Source of the DNA: Panicum virgatum | Taxonomy: Eukaryota; Streptophyta; Magnoliopsida; Poales; Poaceae | Length of the DNA: 64,000 nt | Assembly: GCF_016808335.1 (NCBI RefSeq) | Contig: NC_053149.1 | Coordinates: 58,085,922-58,149,921, forward strand | Direction: 5' to 3' | In this document: positions 10,784 to 23,353 of the stretch, piece after piece | Position numbering within the stretch: the first letter of the stretch is position 1 | Layout of the letters: every line of letters starts with the position of its first letter | Program-made: the position numbers and the translations under genes | Notes under the pieces: model-generated | The model's database searches: none | Told to the model about the DNA's origin: nothing | What the model saw: only the letters and a program-made list of their open reading frames with translations

Positions 10784-11613
10784 CAATGGCGGAGCCAAGG
10801 GGGCGCTGGCAGGGGCCATGCACATACAATATAATTTACTTAATCACCAGTTATTTAAGTTAATTAATAATCAATTAGATCTTATTTTTCTAGTAATTAG
10901 GACTTCTCATCGTTTAGATTAAGCTTGATTGATTTAGGCCCTGTTTAGTTCCCAAAATTTTTCAAGATTTCTCATCACATTAAATTTTTGGACACATACA
11001 TGAAGCATTAAATGTAGTTTAAAAATTAACTAATTGCACAGTTTAGCTGGAAATGATGAGATGAATCTTTTGAGCCTAATTAGTACATGATTGGACACTA
11101 ATTATCAAATAAAAACGAAAGTGCTACAGTAGCCAAACCCAAAAAATTTCACGAACTAAACACGCCCTTAAATATCATATTTACTACACACGCATAAGTT
11201 CTTATTTCTACATATAAGCTATTATCTTCATTCTAATTTATAGGTTGTTTGGCTTTTTCTAGATATATACAGTTTTTGCTAGGTACTAGACATAGTTTAT
11301 ATCTAGGTACATAGCAAATCTTGCTATGTATTTATATTTATGTATTTAAAAGCTAAAATGATCAATAATTTTGAACAGAGGGGAAAATCATTATGCCAAA
11401 ATGGCAAAAATACTTATTTATTTTATTTATTGACCATCTGTTGATATAGGTGAAATGTGATTATTCATACTATATTAAAATATAGATAGGTATTATTATG
11501 CTAAATAACTCTAGGCTATATTAATAATAATAGGTATTATTATGCTATATATATATTAGTTTGACTTGATTTGGTCCGGCCCCCTCGAAGTTTGATTCGT
11601 GGCTCCGCCACTG
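10784..11613. mobile_element. Non-autonomous hAT element with a MITE inside
   Basis: Terminal inverted repeats CAATGGCGGAGCCA and TGGCTCCGCCACTG. Flanking 8-bp duplications are CTTTTGTT (10776-10783) and CTTTTATT (11614-11621), one mismatch. AT-rich interior, no transposase. A Tourist MITE at 10937-11167 is nested in it. The 8-bp duplication and CA..TG ends fit hAT. Confidence 0.75.
10937..11167. mobile_element. Tourist MITE nested in the hAT element
   Basis: A 231-bp element with inverted ends GGCCCTGTTTAGTTCCC and ACGAACTAAACACGCCC, flanked by TTA at 10934-10936 and 11168-11170. These are the standard PIF/Harbinger Tourist features. It contains GCTACAGTAGCC near the right end. No coding capacity. 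Confidence 0.85.
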
Positions 11614-11724
11614 CTTTTATTTGGCTGCCGGCTGGTGCCGCTAGGCACCTTAAATTCCAAAAATTCCATTTACTATTTTTTTTCGTAAGAATGATCAATA
11701 AACCGTGATGCAGGAAGGGTCCAT

Positions 11725-12320
11725 CAGGCCCGTATCTAAGCACGTGCGGGCCGTGCGACCGCACAGGGCCCCCAAAATATTAGATATACATTAGATATAG
11801 TCATGTAAATACTTTAATTTAGTTAATTATTGATCCAATTTGTAGCAAAATATGACCCAAATTGCTCCTAAAAGATAAATCATTGTAGGCGTATCACTTA
11901 TCACTTCCTTTTACATGGGTGCTACTCGGGGTCAGGTGTGTAATCTCGAGTGGACCTATCACAGCACCACAACCTCTCCAGGATTCCATATTTTGAACAT
12001 AAAATCGGCCTAATAAACCAGGCCCCTCAATGCTTTGTTGCTAAAACAAACTTTTTTTGGAAATTTTTTTGTTCCTCAAACAATAACAATTGTTCCAGCA
12101 ATAAAAGAAATTATTCCGGAACAAAAAATAGTTATTAGACCTTTTGTGATGATTTAACTGCCAGTCACACGTGTGACTTCTAACATTTGTACTTTCACAC
12201 AGCACATCGCGCTTATCACACTTGCCGGCTGCTATCGCTTGGTATTCGCAATCCTGCACAAGCCACTAGGGTCCAGTCCATTTTTCGCACAGGGCCCTCG
12301 AATTTACCGGTACGGCCCTG
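11725..12320. mobile_element. Non-autonomous hAT element, 596 bp
   Basis: Perfect 8-bp target duplication GGGTCCAT at 11717-11724 and 12321-12328. Ends read CAGGCCCGTA and TACGGCCCTG, and both ends also hold a subterminal GCACAGGGCCC phrase in inverted arrangement. Interior is AT-rich, without a transposase frame. The ends and duplication length place it in hAT. Confidence 0.8.
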
Positions 12321-12328
12321 GGGTCCAT

Positions 12329-13149
12329 TTCCGTGGCAGACTGGCAGCACCTATTCGACCAAAACTAGACAACCCAGAGGAAAACGCTAGAGCCGGTACG
12401 ATAACATCACGAGCATTTGCGGTGTGTGCAATAGGAAGCACGGAGCACCGGCAAGGCGCGATTGGACACCGTGCAAGCGCAAAGAACTTTTCGAACGACC
12501 CTACACGGTCCTGAATAAATCGGTGGCGCGCTGTATGTGATGCGGACGTGCGGACGACACGGACCTAACATGTGGCCGGCGCGACAGCACGTAGGGAACA
12601 AAAAAAACCCTTCCAAAACGTACATATTAAATCTCATCTGCTTCCAAAACCTTCCTAAAACGAACATAATCTCATATTGCTTTGCTTCTATCGCGCGTCG
12701 CGTCGGTCGGCGTCGCCATAAGCTAAGCCAAGCTGTTGTGAAAGCTCCTTTTTTCCTGTTCACCCACTCGATGGGGCCGGGGCACACTCAGTGCCGCGTG
12801 CATCTTTTTGTTCGTGACGAGGACGCTCGACACCCAGCAGCGGCTGCTGGTACGCGAAAAGGTAGACACAGTGCCTAATTTGAATTCAGGAACATGGTTT
12901 CTTTTTTTTTTTTTTGCTTGCTTATGTAAATCAGCATCTGGCAAACAGAGAGGGAAAAGAAAGCAGGCGCACGATAGCCCCTTTGGCATCGATCCGCCAC
13001 GGAAGCACCGCCAATCGAGGGACCAGCTTGTGTGTGTGGCGCACTGGCCGTGCCGCGCAAATCGACCAGCTGGGACCTAGTCAGAGGCGCATGCAGCGAA
13101 CGCCGAGTCGCCGACGATGCGCTCCGAACATTATTTGTCGTGGGACGAA
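12329..13149. other. Unassigned intergenic DNA
   Basis: Only chance ORFs, mixed composition, a T run at 12902-12914. I see no repeat ends, RNA gene or protein similarity here. Confidence 0.5.
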
Positions 13150-13547
13150 GCCAAGCATTGGCCTGTTTGAATACCTATGTTAGTATTAATTTGTGTTAAA
13201 TCAGGATAAACTAATATCTAAATATTCAAACAGGTGTGTTAGTTTGTGTTAGATGCAACTAACACCTCCAAAAAACTAGCAGCTCTAAGAGGTATTTTTG
13301 TGTTAGTTTTGGTGGAGTCCACAGAAAAAAGGGAAGTCCCACTCTCTGCCAAGCATTGGCCCTGTTTGAATACCCTATGTTAGTGTTAGTTTGTGTTAGA
13401 TCAGAATAAATTAATATCTAAATACCCAAACAGGTGTGTTAGTTTGTGTTAGATGCAACTAACACCTCTAAAAAACTAGCAGCTCTAAGAGGTATTTTTT
13501 GTGTTAGTTTTGGTGGAGTCCACAGAAAAAAGGGAAGTCCCACTCCC
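13150..13547 (+). repeat. 198-bp tandem duplication covering one end of a TIR element
   Basis: The unit starting GCCAAGCATTGGCCTGTTTG at 13150 recurs at 13348 with period 198. Both copies contain GTGTTAGTTTGTGTTAGATGCAACTAACACC and end with GGGAAGTCCCACTC. The unit includes the terminal repeat of the TIR element together with a few bases of its flank, so the duplication happened after insertion. Confidence 0.8.
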
Positions 13548-13820
13548 TCTCTCCTCCCTCAGATCCCCCGCGCCCAATGCCCACCGCCCGACCCAACCAT
13601 GGCGTGACCACCGCCTCCTCCATGGCGTGAGCCTGGCGCTGCCCGCCATGGCGTGACCGCCGCCGCCGCCGCCCCCAACCCCGCCGCTGGCTCCCCCAAC
13701 CCCGCCGCCGGCGCACGCATCCCTGACGCCGACCGCATCCCCGCCGCAGCCCCTGCCCCACCGCCGCCGCCGCCGCCCCAACCCCGCTGCCGACTACCCC
13801 AACTCCGCCGCTGGCGCCCT

Positions 13821-15897
13821 TGTTGATGCAAAAATCAACACACTGGAATCCGAGGGCAAGTGTTCACCAAGCACGGAAAGTAGACCAAGCGTGCCAGTCA
13901 ATCTGACCTGTTGATTGACAAGGAGACAGAGTAAACGTTAAATTCGAGGGTGTACTGGCTAGAGTTCCGATTATCCCTCCGATAGGCGTATCGGCAAGCT
14001 TTGCCGATACAATACACGACAAAAGAATATTTAAATGCAAGCGTGTAATAAACGAGTGCGTCGGCAGGATCAGCCGATGCACTAGATGACAAAACCGGCT
14101 TTGAGTAGTCGATTATGCGTGTATAACAAAATATAAGCTACGAATGTGTAACTCAGATGATGTAAACTAAAAATAGATATAAACCGGCTCTTGAAATAAC
14201 AAAAGTGTTACTGCAAAACCTAAAGCCGATCTAATATGTTTTTAGGTGTGATAATGGCCAAAAAGCGTAGGAAAACCTACAAATCTAGCCGATATCGGTA
14301 ATTGGTGAATAAATCTAGACGAGACGACAGCGATACGCCCGGAAGTCAAAGCCTAGATCAACTCGATAACTTTTGAATAGATCTGAACGAAGCCACAGCG
14401 ATGCGCCCGGAAGCTAAAGCTCAGATTTACTCGGTAAACAAAAACTTACCAGCAGATCAAGTCGCTCGAATATGATGCGTCCTTGATCAACTCGAAAGAA
14501 CTCGCCGAAAAGAAAAGAAAAGTGGCGAAGTCGCCGAAAAATAAATTGCAGGTAAAAAGTAGAGTTTGTTTGTTGATCGTGTGATAAACCTTTACACAAT
14601 AAATGGGATACATATTTATAGCCTAGACACTCTAGCCGGTTACGGCACACCAAACTTGCTAGAGAAGAAATATCTAAACAAAACTAATATTAAGATACAT
14701 TGACTCTGATTTTCTTTCTATAGAATCCTCATCGATGAAGCTTCTGACTTGTCACGGCCAGGGTTAACCTTACCGGTGGGAACCGGTCCGGTTTGACCGG
14801 TTACCGGTCAAACCGGTCCGGACCGGTTCCGGTTTCGACCGGTACCCAACCGGCCAAAATTCAAAATTTAAATTTAAATTCAAAAAATAAAAAATTCTCA
14901 AAAAATTCCTAAAAATACTTCAAGTTGCGATGAATCTAATGGTATCAAATTTTCTCAAAAATTCGTTCATTTAGTATAGTTTGCGGGGATTTAAAGTTAA
15001 ATCAAAAAAGAAAAAGAAAAAAATGGGCCGGCCCATTAAGGCCCACCAGTCAAACCGATCAAACCGGCCGGTAAACCGGTCAAACCGGTCGGTAAACCGG
15101 TCAAACCGACCGGTAAACCGGTCGCACGGGAGCTTTTGAATTTGGATTTGAATTCAAACCGGTCAAACCGACCGGTAAACCGGTAAAACCGGCCGGTAAA
15201 CCGGTCAAATCGGCCGGTAAACCGGTTGGAACCGGTTGAACGGTAGCTTTTGAATTTATTTGAATTTGGATTTGAATTCAACCGGTTCCGACCGGTAACC
15301 GGTCAAACCGGTCCGGTAAACCGGAACCGGAGCTCGGCGGTTACCGGAAACCGGTTGGGAAATAAAACCCTGGTCACGGCCGAGGCATTAGATTAGGAAA
15401 TATTTAATTCCACCAAGCCGAAATTCCTCTCGTGGCTACTTGGATCTTCAATTATTTTAATCATCCTCACGCGTGGACCCATTCCAGCTATGAAGCTTCA
15501 CGTTTCCTTGCATGTGCATATTGATCATGTTGCCATGTATATTTTTCTCTAATATTCTCTTCTTGCTTGACCAATCACACGAAGCCCATCGTGCCTCATA
15601 CGTGAAGCTTCTTTTATTTTGTCCTCCACGCTAGTCACGTGATTAGCTGACCAAATCAAACCGAACAGCCCCTACACCATATTTGCTTTCTTTTCCTTCC
15701 CACGTGGCTTCACATACTTGCATGTAAGTTCCAGACAGGTTTTTGCTTCACTTGCCCTCACGTGTGAATTCCAAACCAACAGGCTTTCAGCTCCTTTGGC
15801 AATTGATATCATCTATCGGCTCTCAAGTCAACATGAATAGTCGATTGCTTCATAATTTAGATTACATCGGATTTATTGACAAAATCCGGTGTCAACA
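13821..15897 (-). mobile_element. 3' LTR of element C (with nested hAT)
   Basis: Starts TGTTGATGC and ends GGTGTCAACA. It is 2077 bp because a 614-bp hAT element plus 8-bp duplication sits at 14759-15380. Without these it is about 1455 bp, matching the 1444-bp partner at 21269-22712. Confidence 0.9.
14759..15372. mobile_element. Non-autonomous hAT element dense in ACCGGT
   Basis: Ends CAGGGTT and AACCCTG, with a perfect 8-bp duplication GTCACGGC at 14751-14758 and 15373-15380. The empty site is visible in the partner LTR near 22190. Both subterminal regions (14775-14860 and 15040-15360) are packed with AACCGGT, CCGGTTT and GACCGGTAAACC motifs on both strands. The middle holds A-rich unique sequence. 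No transposase frame. The motif clusters resemble the subterminal binding-site arrays of hAT elements such as Ac/Ds, although the motif differs. Confidence 0.85.
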
Positions 15898-18800
15898 CAA
15901 GCCCCCCCCCCCCCCCCCCCCCCCCCCCAGTTTCAGAGTACGAGGGCTTCATGCTTCGAAACTCTACAAGCTCAAAGTCATCAATCCTCTTGCCAATGTA
16001 GCTTGCCTGACCACTCCATGAACTTTTGATCTTTCTAGTACTGTTGTTTTGTAACCGATGACCCTTTCTCAAGCTTTTTCTATCAGAAAGTTTTAACCAA
16101 TGTGGAAAATCAAATCAACTCTACTCTTCCTGCTAAATAATTTGGGTTTTTTGAAAGATTTTTAAATCAAAATATAACCTTGCTCCTCAAATGATTTTCT
16201 CGAATCACTCAATATATATGATTCCTCACCAAGGTAGTGGATCGTCTCTCTTCTCCCTATTTCTAATAAGGCTTTTTGGTGGAGTTCAGGTAGGTGATTA
16301 AAAGGTAGCATACTTGCACTGCATATTTTGCAAAGCCAAAAACCGGACCCAATGGTGAAAACAAGTCATACAATCAGTCAAAATGTGCATGTGTGTGGAA
16401 TTTTTTTTTTTTTGATGGAACTCGCACCCCTTTCTGCGTGACTCTATCTTTATTTTGAGATATGGGCTATCTATTTTTTCCCTTTTTTTCTTCTTTTTTT
16501 CTTGGGCACGAATATTTTCCCTCCCCTTTTTTTGCATAGCCCATATCTTTTTGCATGATGAATATGAAGAATCATGTCAAAGGGATGGAGCATTTTTGTG
16601 TGGATGGAGGGCATATTTTTGCGTAACTTCCAGTGTAGAAGTCAGCATATGAGTAGCTGAGTTGGTGAGTCTAGACAAAACAACAGCGATGCGCCCGGAA
16701 GTTAATATCTAGAATACTCAACAATGAAAAATATATGTGGAGTGTACGTGATCTTAATCTTAAAAGCATAAAATGAATCTCACAAGGGACACAAACAATT
16801 TGACAACGCTCAATGCAAGAACAAGTAGCATATGTATGAGGTTCTCAAAGATATCAACATATATGGCTCTGATAGGAATTTCATATCTTTGAGGAGCTAA
16901 GCTATTTTTATTTTTCATAAAATAAAAACCCCTAAGTATTTTTGCAGTAAAAAATAAGGTTTCTTTGATCATACCAGCATCAGCAGCGGAGCGGCAGCAT
17001 CATAGTCAGTTTTTGATCATCGGCTTCCTGTATCCCCGTTGGTTGATGTCTGAACCCTGGTCTTCTTCTCTAATGGCAATCATCGACCTTGATCTCGTAC
17101 AATATGACAGGTGTTGGTCTAGCAAGTAACTCCATCTGCATATCCCGACCGGCCAAAGCAAGCAATCATCCACAACAATGTAACTTGCCCGCATTATTGG
17201 ACCTCAACCTTGTAGCTGTGCCAATGGATCATCTTTGGCAATCAGTATAATAAGGATGTGCTTTCTTTCTTGCGTTTGGCCGGCGACTGTATCAGGCTTG
17301 TCTTTATGCCTGGTAGCACTATGGCTGGTACCGTCGTCTTAGGTAACGTCCGTTCATCATCATCGACTTTGCCTGCGCTGACCAACATCATAACAGTGAG
17401 CCGATGAGACCAACCCAGCCTCTTCTTCAAATGACAACGATGTTGCTCTCACTCCGAAAAGCAGAAATCCTAACAGCCGATAGTTACTTTTATCAGCTAT
17501 CAATCATTGGTGAGATAAAGATATCTTCTGAATTAATCCCGCTTTTATCAGAGACTAACTCCATCATCAGCACTTTTATATTCCTCAAGCAGCCATCACA
17601 TTGAAGTATTGATCTGCCTCTTCTTCTTTGATGTGAGCTTTTCGTCATTGGGAAAGAAGTCAATCCCGGCTGGTTAAAATAACAAACTCCACCTGATAGC
17701 CAATTAGAATATCAACGAACGATGGTTTAATTGAATGACAATCTAATTGGCTTTCTAGGAACCGACCAGTCTTCCAACCAATATTTTAATGTCATTAGGT
17801 ACTTCCCATGTTTAATTCCAATCGGCTGCTCCTTCTGCCTCACGTGTATCCACTGCACTCAAGAACTATGCCGGCGATGGTTAGCATTGGACTCCCGTAC
17901 TTCACAGCATTGGGATGTCACGACAGTTGTCAGCAGCGCATCGCCCCTCGACATTTTAGCTCCACACCATTACCGCTTGGGCCGTACTAGTTCCGGTAAC
18001 ATGACATCCTTGATACTGCGTGGATAAACCGTCCATCCAGCGCCCGTTCATCAGAAAACCATCGTCGAGACTTGGCGGGCTCGTCGTGGTGATAGAGCTT
18101 GGTGTTGTCGTTGATGCAGAAAAGCACAAGGAGTCGATTGGCGACGGTAACATAAAACTTAGCCAGCGCGCACATAGAACCAGCGGGAACCACGACGGAT
18201 GACGAGGAAGAACTGCAAGTGTGACGAAAATACTGTTGGCGCAGCTCCACAGCGATCCTTTGGTCAATGTCCCCTTGGCCGATGCTTCTCCATACTGAGC
18301 AAAGAATCGGCCGATGTGCTCGTCGTTTTAGAAGCCCTAACTCCCAAGAATAAGCACCACTGGTGGCCAACACATTACTATCGGTCCAACTCCATCACTA
18401 GGGAAGCGACAGGCATACTTGTGAACAGCATGATTCAAAACAACTAGTTGCATGTATGCCACGGATGTGTAGTAATCAGAAACTAGCTCCAGTCAGCCAA
18501 TATTCCACCCGCCGTATATTTCTGGCTAAAGAAGATGATAGCCGATCTTCATATTATATAGCTTCCATCAGCTAAAGCATGTCCCTGCTACACCTCTTCA
18601 TCGGCTGTGCGGGCTGACACTTCCTGAACGCCGGCCAGCGAGTCCATCGGATCAAAGCGTTGTCTACCCATCAAATATTGCTTCAAATAGATTGTGTCTT
18701 CCACCGTCATGTGTTTGTGGATGTCGCCGCGACTGATGTTAGCCAGGCGTTCCATGGCCTTCTGCGGCGCCTCGGTAATCATGAGCATGAACAAGACGGA

Positions 18801-21268
18801 TCGCGATGTGCCGATGCTGAGCTTGATGCGCCAGCCGCTACGAAGCCGAGGTGAGAACACGACGGCTTTCCTGATCAAATGTGCATGCCGGACATAATTT
18901 CTCATGCTTAACATCCATTAGCTCCAGACATCCTGGACAAATCCATCGGCCATCGACGTCATCAACTGAAACGGATGTAGCCGATTCATTTAAACAAATG
19001 GATGTATGTACAATTTCTTCATAATTATCCTGGCACCAAATCCGTCTAAGTAACACACAGCCGGCTGTAGTTAACCTCAGCTCTGTACCATCGGCTTCCC
19101 CTGAAGTTTGTAGTTATAACTCCACCAACTGCTTTTTATTTCCATCAGCGTTTCTTCTATTTTATTATCGGCCAATGCTTTTTATTAATCCATCGGCTGT
19201 TACAATAGCTCTTGGTAATAATAGCCGATGAAAGAACTTCTTCCAATCAATAGAATTAGAACTAGTATTGGTTCCTTCCTTTAATATTCCCAAATAGTAG
19301 CCGATTAAAAATTCAAGATTTGCTCAATCCTGATCTGATATCTTTCAGCCGATGAAAAATGATTACATCGGCTAAACTCCTCTTAATAATAACCATCGGC
19401 CACAATATTACTTCCATCGGTTGTCTATGCATCTGCTAACTTATAGTAATAATAGCCGATTAAATAACCTGAGATAATGATATATATATCCTGAAGGAGT
19501 ACTCGACCAGAATTAATAATCATCAACCTTGAATTAGATACTCATGACCAATAGAGCTTCCCTTTTGTTATCAGCATCTCTTCATCCACTGTGTAGGTTG
19601 ATTACCTAGCCGATGGAAACAATCTCCGACCAATCGGTCACTTACACCTCTGCCGTCAAAATAATAACATCTGCTAGATATGATGTCTCAGATAATGCCG
19701 ATGCTTTATTCGGTGGATCCAAATAGCAGCCGATACTTTTTTACACAGTCTATCGGCTTCTGTCCTTTGCCCAAATGACTGTCAGCTGACATCTCCTTTA
19801 GACATGCTCCATCGGCTGTAGTTTTTCTTCGACAAAAGCAATCTGCTAAACTGAACCACACATGCAACCGATATATGCTTGCCTCCGCCAGTTACAAGGT
19901 CATCCATGAAAGAACGTATAGCCGATTGAATTCGGCCACTGGCATCAGCCATTAGAAAATCATTGGAGTTAATCCATGGGCCATCTCCAAATAATAAATA
20001 GCAACGAACCGATCAACCTCCTTTGAATATCTCCACTGATAATTGCGGCCGCAAATATATTCCTGGAAGAGCTAAAATCTGGAAGTGTAAACCAAAGACG
20101 TTCAAACATTGGCCATGCAATCAGCCAATATTTTATTCCATCGGCTTTCTATAATCTCCATCGGCTATTCAAGTAACCAAGACAGATCATAAAGAAGATT
20201 CATCCAAGAAGGTGTACACAGGAAGTCAAAAATTAGCATCTTAAAAATCTAGCCGATGCTCTATCCACCTGGATCCCATAAACTTAAGCGGAACCCCCGA
20301 TTATACTCAGTGAATACGACGGTTAATACTCTTGTACAAATTGTTACATCGGCTTTTCCAGTTGAAATAATATACTTGCCCAAGTTTTCTCCAACAAGCC
20401 GATATATACTCCCAAGCTGCTCACATTCTTTATTATATCGGCTACTTTCTCCTTGGACATATTCATATCGATAATCATTATTTTGCTCATCAATGGGTAT
20501 TTTGTCCATAGATTTTTGAAGCTCCTCTAAAACTAATGAATCAGTATGAATCTCCTTATTCCCAACTCTAATCAATTTTTGTCTAATAGCTAATTCTTCT
20601 GCAGAGGACCTTTCAAAATCTAGCATTTCTTCATGTCGGTCTTGTCTTCCTGGTTCTTCAGCCAACAATTGCACCCCATAATCAATTGATTTCAACTCTT
20701 CAGACTTGACACATTTATTTTCGTTGTCCACTTTGGCCATGCAGGACGGAAACAAATCTTCGTTGACCCTCCTCGTCTGCACAAACTCCTCTCATTGAGT
20801 TTTTTCTTGCCTAATAGCTAATTGGACCTGATGACGAATTGCTGGCTGAACGACTGTCTGCCAGGTCATGGATGGCTGAACTACTTCGCGCAACTGACAT
20901 TCCATAGGCTGAAAAACTGATGCTTGCGGCCAACAGCTACCTAACCACTGTTGTTGATGAGTCATCGGCTGTAGCTGCTGGACCGCTGACCATGGTTGCT
21001 GATAAGCTATCGGCTGTGGAGCCGATGCATAATATTGATAGCTGACTGTCTGAGCCGATGTTTGATGCTGATAAACCATTGGCTGTGAGGTGTGATAATC
21101 AAACTGATGAACAATTTTATCAGCATTCACACCTTTGATTGTATTATTCGTCGTGCTCGCCAGGCTGTTAGTCCAGTTGATCATCGCATGTTTCATAGCT
21201 TGCTCGAACATCTCCGTTGGAAAATTCATGATGATATTGTCGTGTCCCACCGAGCGTGCCAAAAGATG
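15898..21268 (-). other. Internal region of element C
   Basis: About 5.4 kb without polymerase domains. It contains the G tract next to the 3' LTR, many copies of AGCCGAT/ATCGGCT, a short minus-strand frame at 19056-18838 with a CPGC...CPAC Cys pattern (uncertain), and the Gag-like ORF near the 5' LTR. Just inside that LTR the minus strand reads TTTTGGCACGCTCGGTGGGAC, a candidate primer binding site. Elements like this rely on proteins from autonomous relatives. Confidence 0.6.
20261..21229 (-). pseudogene. Gag-like ORF of element C, one premature TGA
   Basis: Translation starts at ATG 21229 (MNFPTEMFEQAMKHAM), about 40 bases inside the 5' LTR. It runs 146 codons to a TGA at 20794-20792 and continues in the same frame to 20261. 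The middle is a Gln/Pro/Tyr-rich repetitive tract (QPMVYQHQ, QPIAYQQPW, QPMTHQQQW; 21070-20930). The second part is charged (EELKSIDYGVQLLAEEP, RRVNEDLFP). I do not recognise a standard Gag or zinc-knuckle domain. Position suggests a structural protein of a non-autonomous element. It could also be captured host coding sequence. Confidence 0.5.
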
Positions 21269-22712
21269 TGTTGACGCAAAAATCAACACACTAGAATCCG
21301 AGGGCAAGTATTCACCAAGCACGAAAAGTAGACCAAGCGTGCCAGTCAATCTGACCTGTTGATTGACAAGAAGACAGAGTAAATATTAAATTCGAGGGTA
21401 TATCGGCTGGAGTTCCGATTATCCCTCAGATAGGCGTATCGGCAAGCTTTGCCGATACAATACACGACAAAAGAATATTTAAATACAAGCGTGCAATAAA
21501 CGAGTGCGTCGGCAGGATCAGCCGATGCACTAGACGACAAAATCGGCTTTGAGTAGCCGATTATGCGTGTATAACAAAATCTAAGCTACGAATGTGTAAC
21601 TCAGATGATATAAACTAAAAACAGATCTAAATCGGCTCTTGAGATAACAAAAGTGTTACTGCAAAACCTAAAGCCAATCTAATATGTTTTTAGGTGTGAT
21701 AATGGCCAAAAAGTGTAGGAAAATCTACAAATCTAGCCGATATAGGTAATTGGTGAATAAATCTAGACGAGACGACAGCGATACGCCCGGAAGTCAAAGC
21801 CTAGATAAACTCGATAACTTTTGAATAGATCTGATTATCTGAACGAAGCCACAGCGATGCGCTCGGAAGCTAAAACTCAGATTTACTCGGTAAACGAAAA
21901 CTTAGCAGCAGATCAAGTCGCTCGAATGTCATGCGTCATTGATCAACTCAAAAGAACTCGCAAAAAAAAAAGTGGCGAAGTCGCCGAAAAATAAATTGCA
22001 GATAAAAAGTAGAGTTTGTTTGTTGATCGTGTGATAAACTTTTACACAATAAATGGGGTACATATTTATAGCCTAGACACCCTAGCCGGTTACTTGCTAG
22101 AGAAAAAAATATCTAAACAAAATTAATATTAAGATACATGGACTCTGATTTTCTTTCTATAGAATCCTCATCGATGAAGCTTCTGACTTGTCACGGCCGA
22201 GGCATTAGATTAGGAAATATTTAATTCCACCAAGCCGAAATTCCTCTCGTGGCTACTTGGATCTTCAATTATTTTAATCATCCTCACGTGTGGACTCATT
22301 CCAGCTATGAAGCTTCACGTTTCCTTGCATGTGCATATGGATCATCTTGCCATGTATATTTTTCTCTAATATTCTCTTCTTGCTTGACCAATCACACGAA
22401 GCCCATCGTGCCTTATACGTGAAGCTTCTTTTATTTTGTCCTCCACGCTAGTCACGTGATTAGCTGACCAAATCAAACCGAACAGCCCCTACACCATATT
22501 TGCTTTCTTTTCCATCCCACGTGGCTTCACATACTTGTATGTAAGTTCCAGACAGGTTTTTGCTTCACTTGCCCTCACATGTGAATTCCAAACCAACAGG
22601 CTTTCAGCTCCATTGGCAATTACTATTATCTATTGGCTCAAGTCAACACGAATAGCCGATTGCTTCATAATTCAGATTACATCAGATTTACTGACAAAAT
22701 CCGATGTCAACA
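21269..22712 (-). mobile_element. 5' LTR of element C
   Basis: 1444 bp, TGTTGACGC...GATGTCAACA. Matches 13821-15897 apart from the hAT insertion there and scattered substitutions. It carries the empty target of that hAT near 22185-22205 (GTCACGGC once). Confidence 0.9.
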
Positions 22713-23353
22713 GCCCGCATCCCCGACGCCGGCCGCATCCCCGCCGCAGCCCCCAACCCCGCCGCCGCCGCCCGCAATCCTTGCGCCGCTCGCTTCCTCG
22801 CCGCCGCCCCCAACCCCGCCGCCCCCAACCCCGCCGCGGTCGCTCGGAACCTCGCCATCGCCCGCAACCCCGCCGCCGACCCCAACCACGCCGTCGGGCA
22901 AGAAGGAGGAGGCCACAAAGTGGCCGGCTACAACAAATCCGGCTGCAAAAGAATTTAAATGAGTCAAATAATTGAAAAAGTGTTTTTATTGTCTAACTAA
23001 CACTAACATTCCAACACCTTAAGTGTTAGTGTTAATTCTATATTAGTTCTGTGTTAGAAACTAACACTAACATCTAACAATGTTAGTGTATCCAAACAGA
23101 GCAATATCCGATCCTGATGACATCTTCTGGCATTCAGGTCGCGTAGGCGACTCGTTCTCGTTCCGACACCAGCTTGCAGTTGACCTGTTCAGCTCCTCTG
23201 ACGACGAGCAGCTCGCGATTTCGGGCAAGCAGCGTGACGCACCCGAGTGCGTAAAGGGGTGGATAGTAAAACGCACTTTGTGGCTTATTGGGGGAAGAAA
23301 GCAACGAGTTTGAACAAACACAAGAGCACAAAATTTAAACTACAATCATGCAT

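Larger units (their letters stand above)
13821..22712 (-). mobile_element. Large non-autonomous LTR retrotransposon C
   Basis: Two direct repeats starting TGTTGAYGCAAAAATCAACAC and ending GTCAACA form LTRs at 13821-15897 and 21269-22712. Flanks are GCCCT (13816-13820) and GCCCG (22713-22717), a 5-bp duplication with one change. The interior has no protease, reverse transcriptase or integrase. Orientation is minus: a purine tract, 27 G on the minus strand (C run 15902-15928), abuts the 3' LTR. A Gag-like ORF follows the other LTR. About 18 differences in the first 290 aligned LTR bases by eye, mostly transitions, suggest an old insertion. The whole element is rich in ATCGGCT/AGCCGAT. Confidence 0.85.
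13358..23102. mobile_element. TIR DNA element split by an LTR retrotransposon
   Basis: The left end GGCCCTGTTTGAATACCCTATGTTAGTG (13358) is matched in inverted form by CACTAACATTG...GTATCCAAACAGAGC-type sequence at about 23060-23102. Without the insert at 13821-22712 the element would be about 850 bp. Its interior is GC-rich with repeated CCCCAACCCCGCCGCC phrases, read as low-complexity Pro/Ala-rich frames. That may be captured exon sequence or simple repeat. The target duplication is not clear, so the superfamily is open. Confidence 0.45.

Noticed and set aside
13485..13831. Gly/Ala-rich minus-strand ORFs
   Set aside because: Same GC-rich simple repeat read in different frames; interior of a DNA element.
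16450..16530. T-rich tract as a SINE or LINE tail
   Set aside because: No matching body, no pol III boxes and no target duplication.
17731..18447. Small host genes inside element C
   Set aside because: Short frames on both strands dominated by the ATCGGCT word; no domain.
22535..22975. Arg/Pro-rich repetitive ORF
   Set aside because: Arises from CCCCGCCGCC-type repeats and crosses the LTR edge at 22712, so it cannot be one gene.
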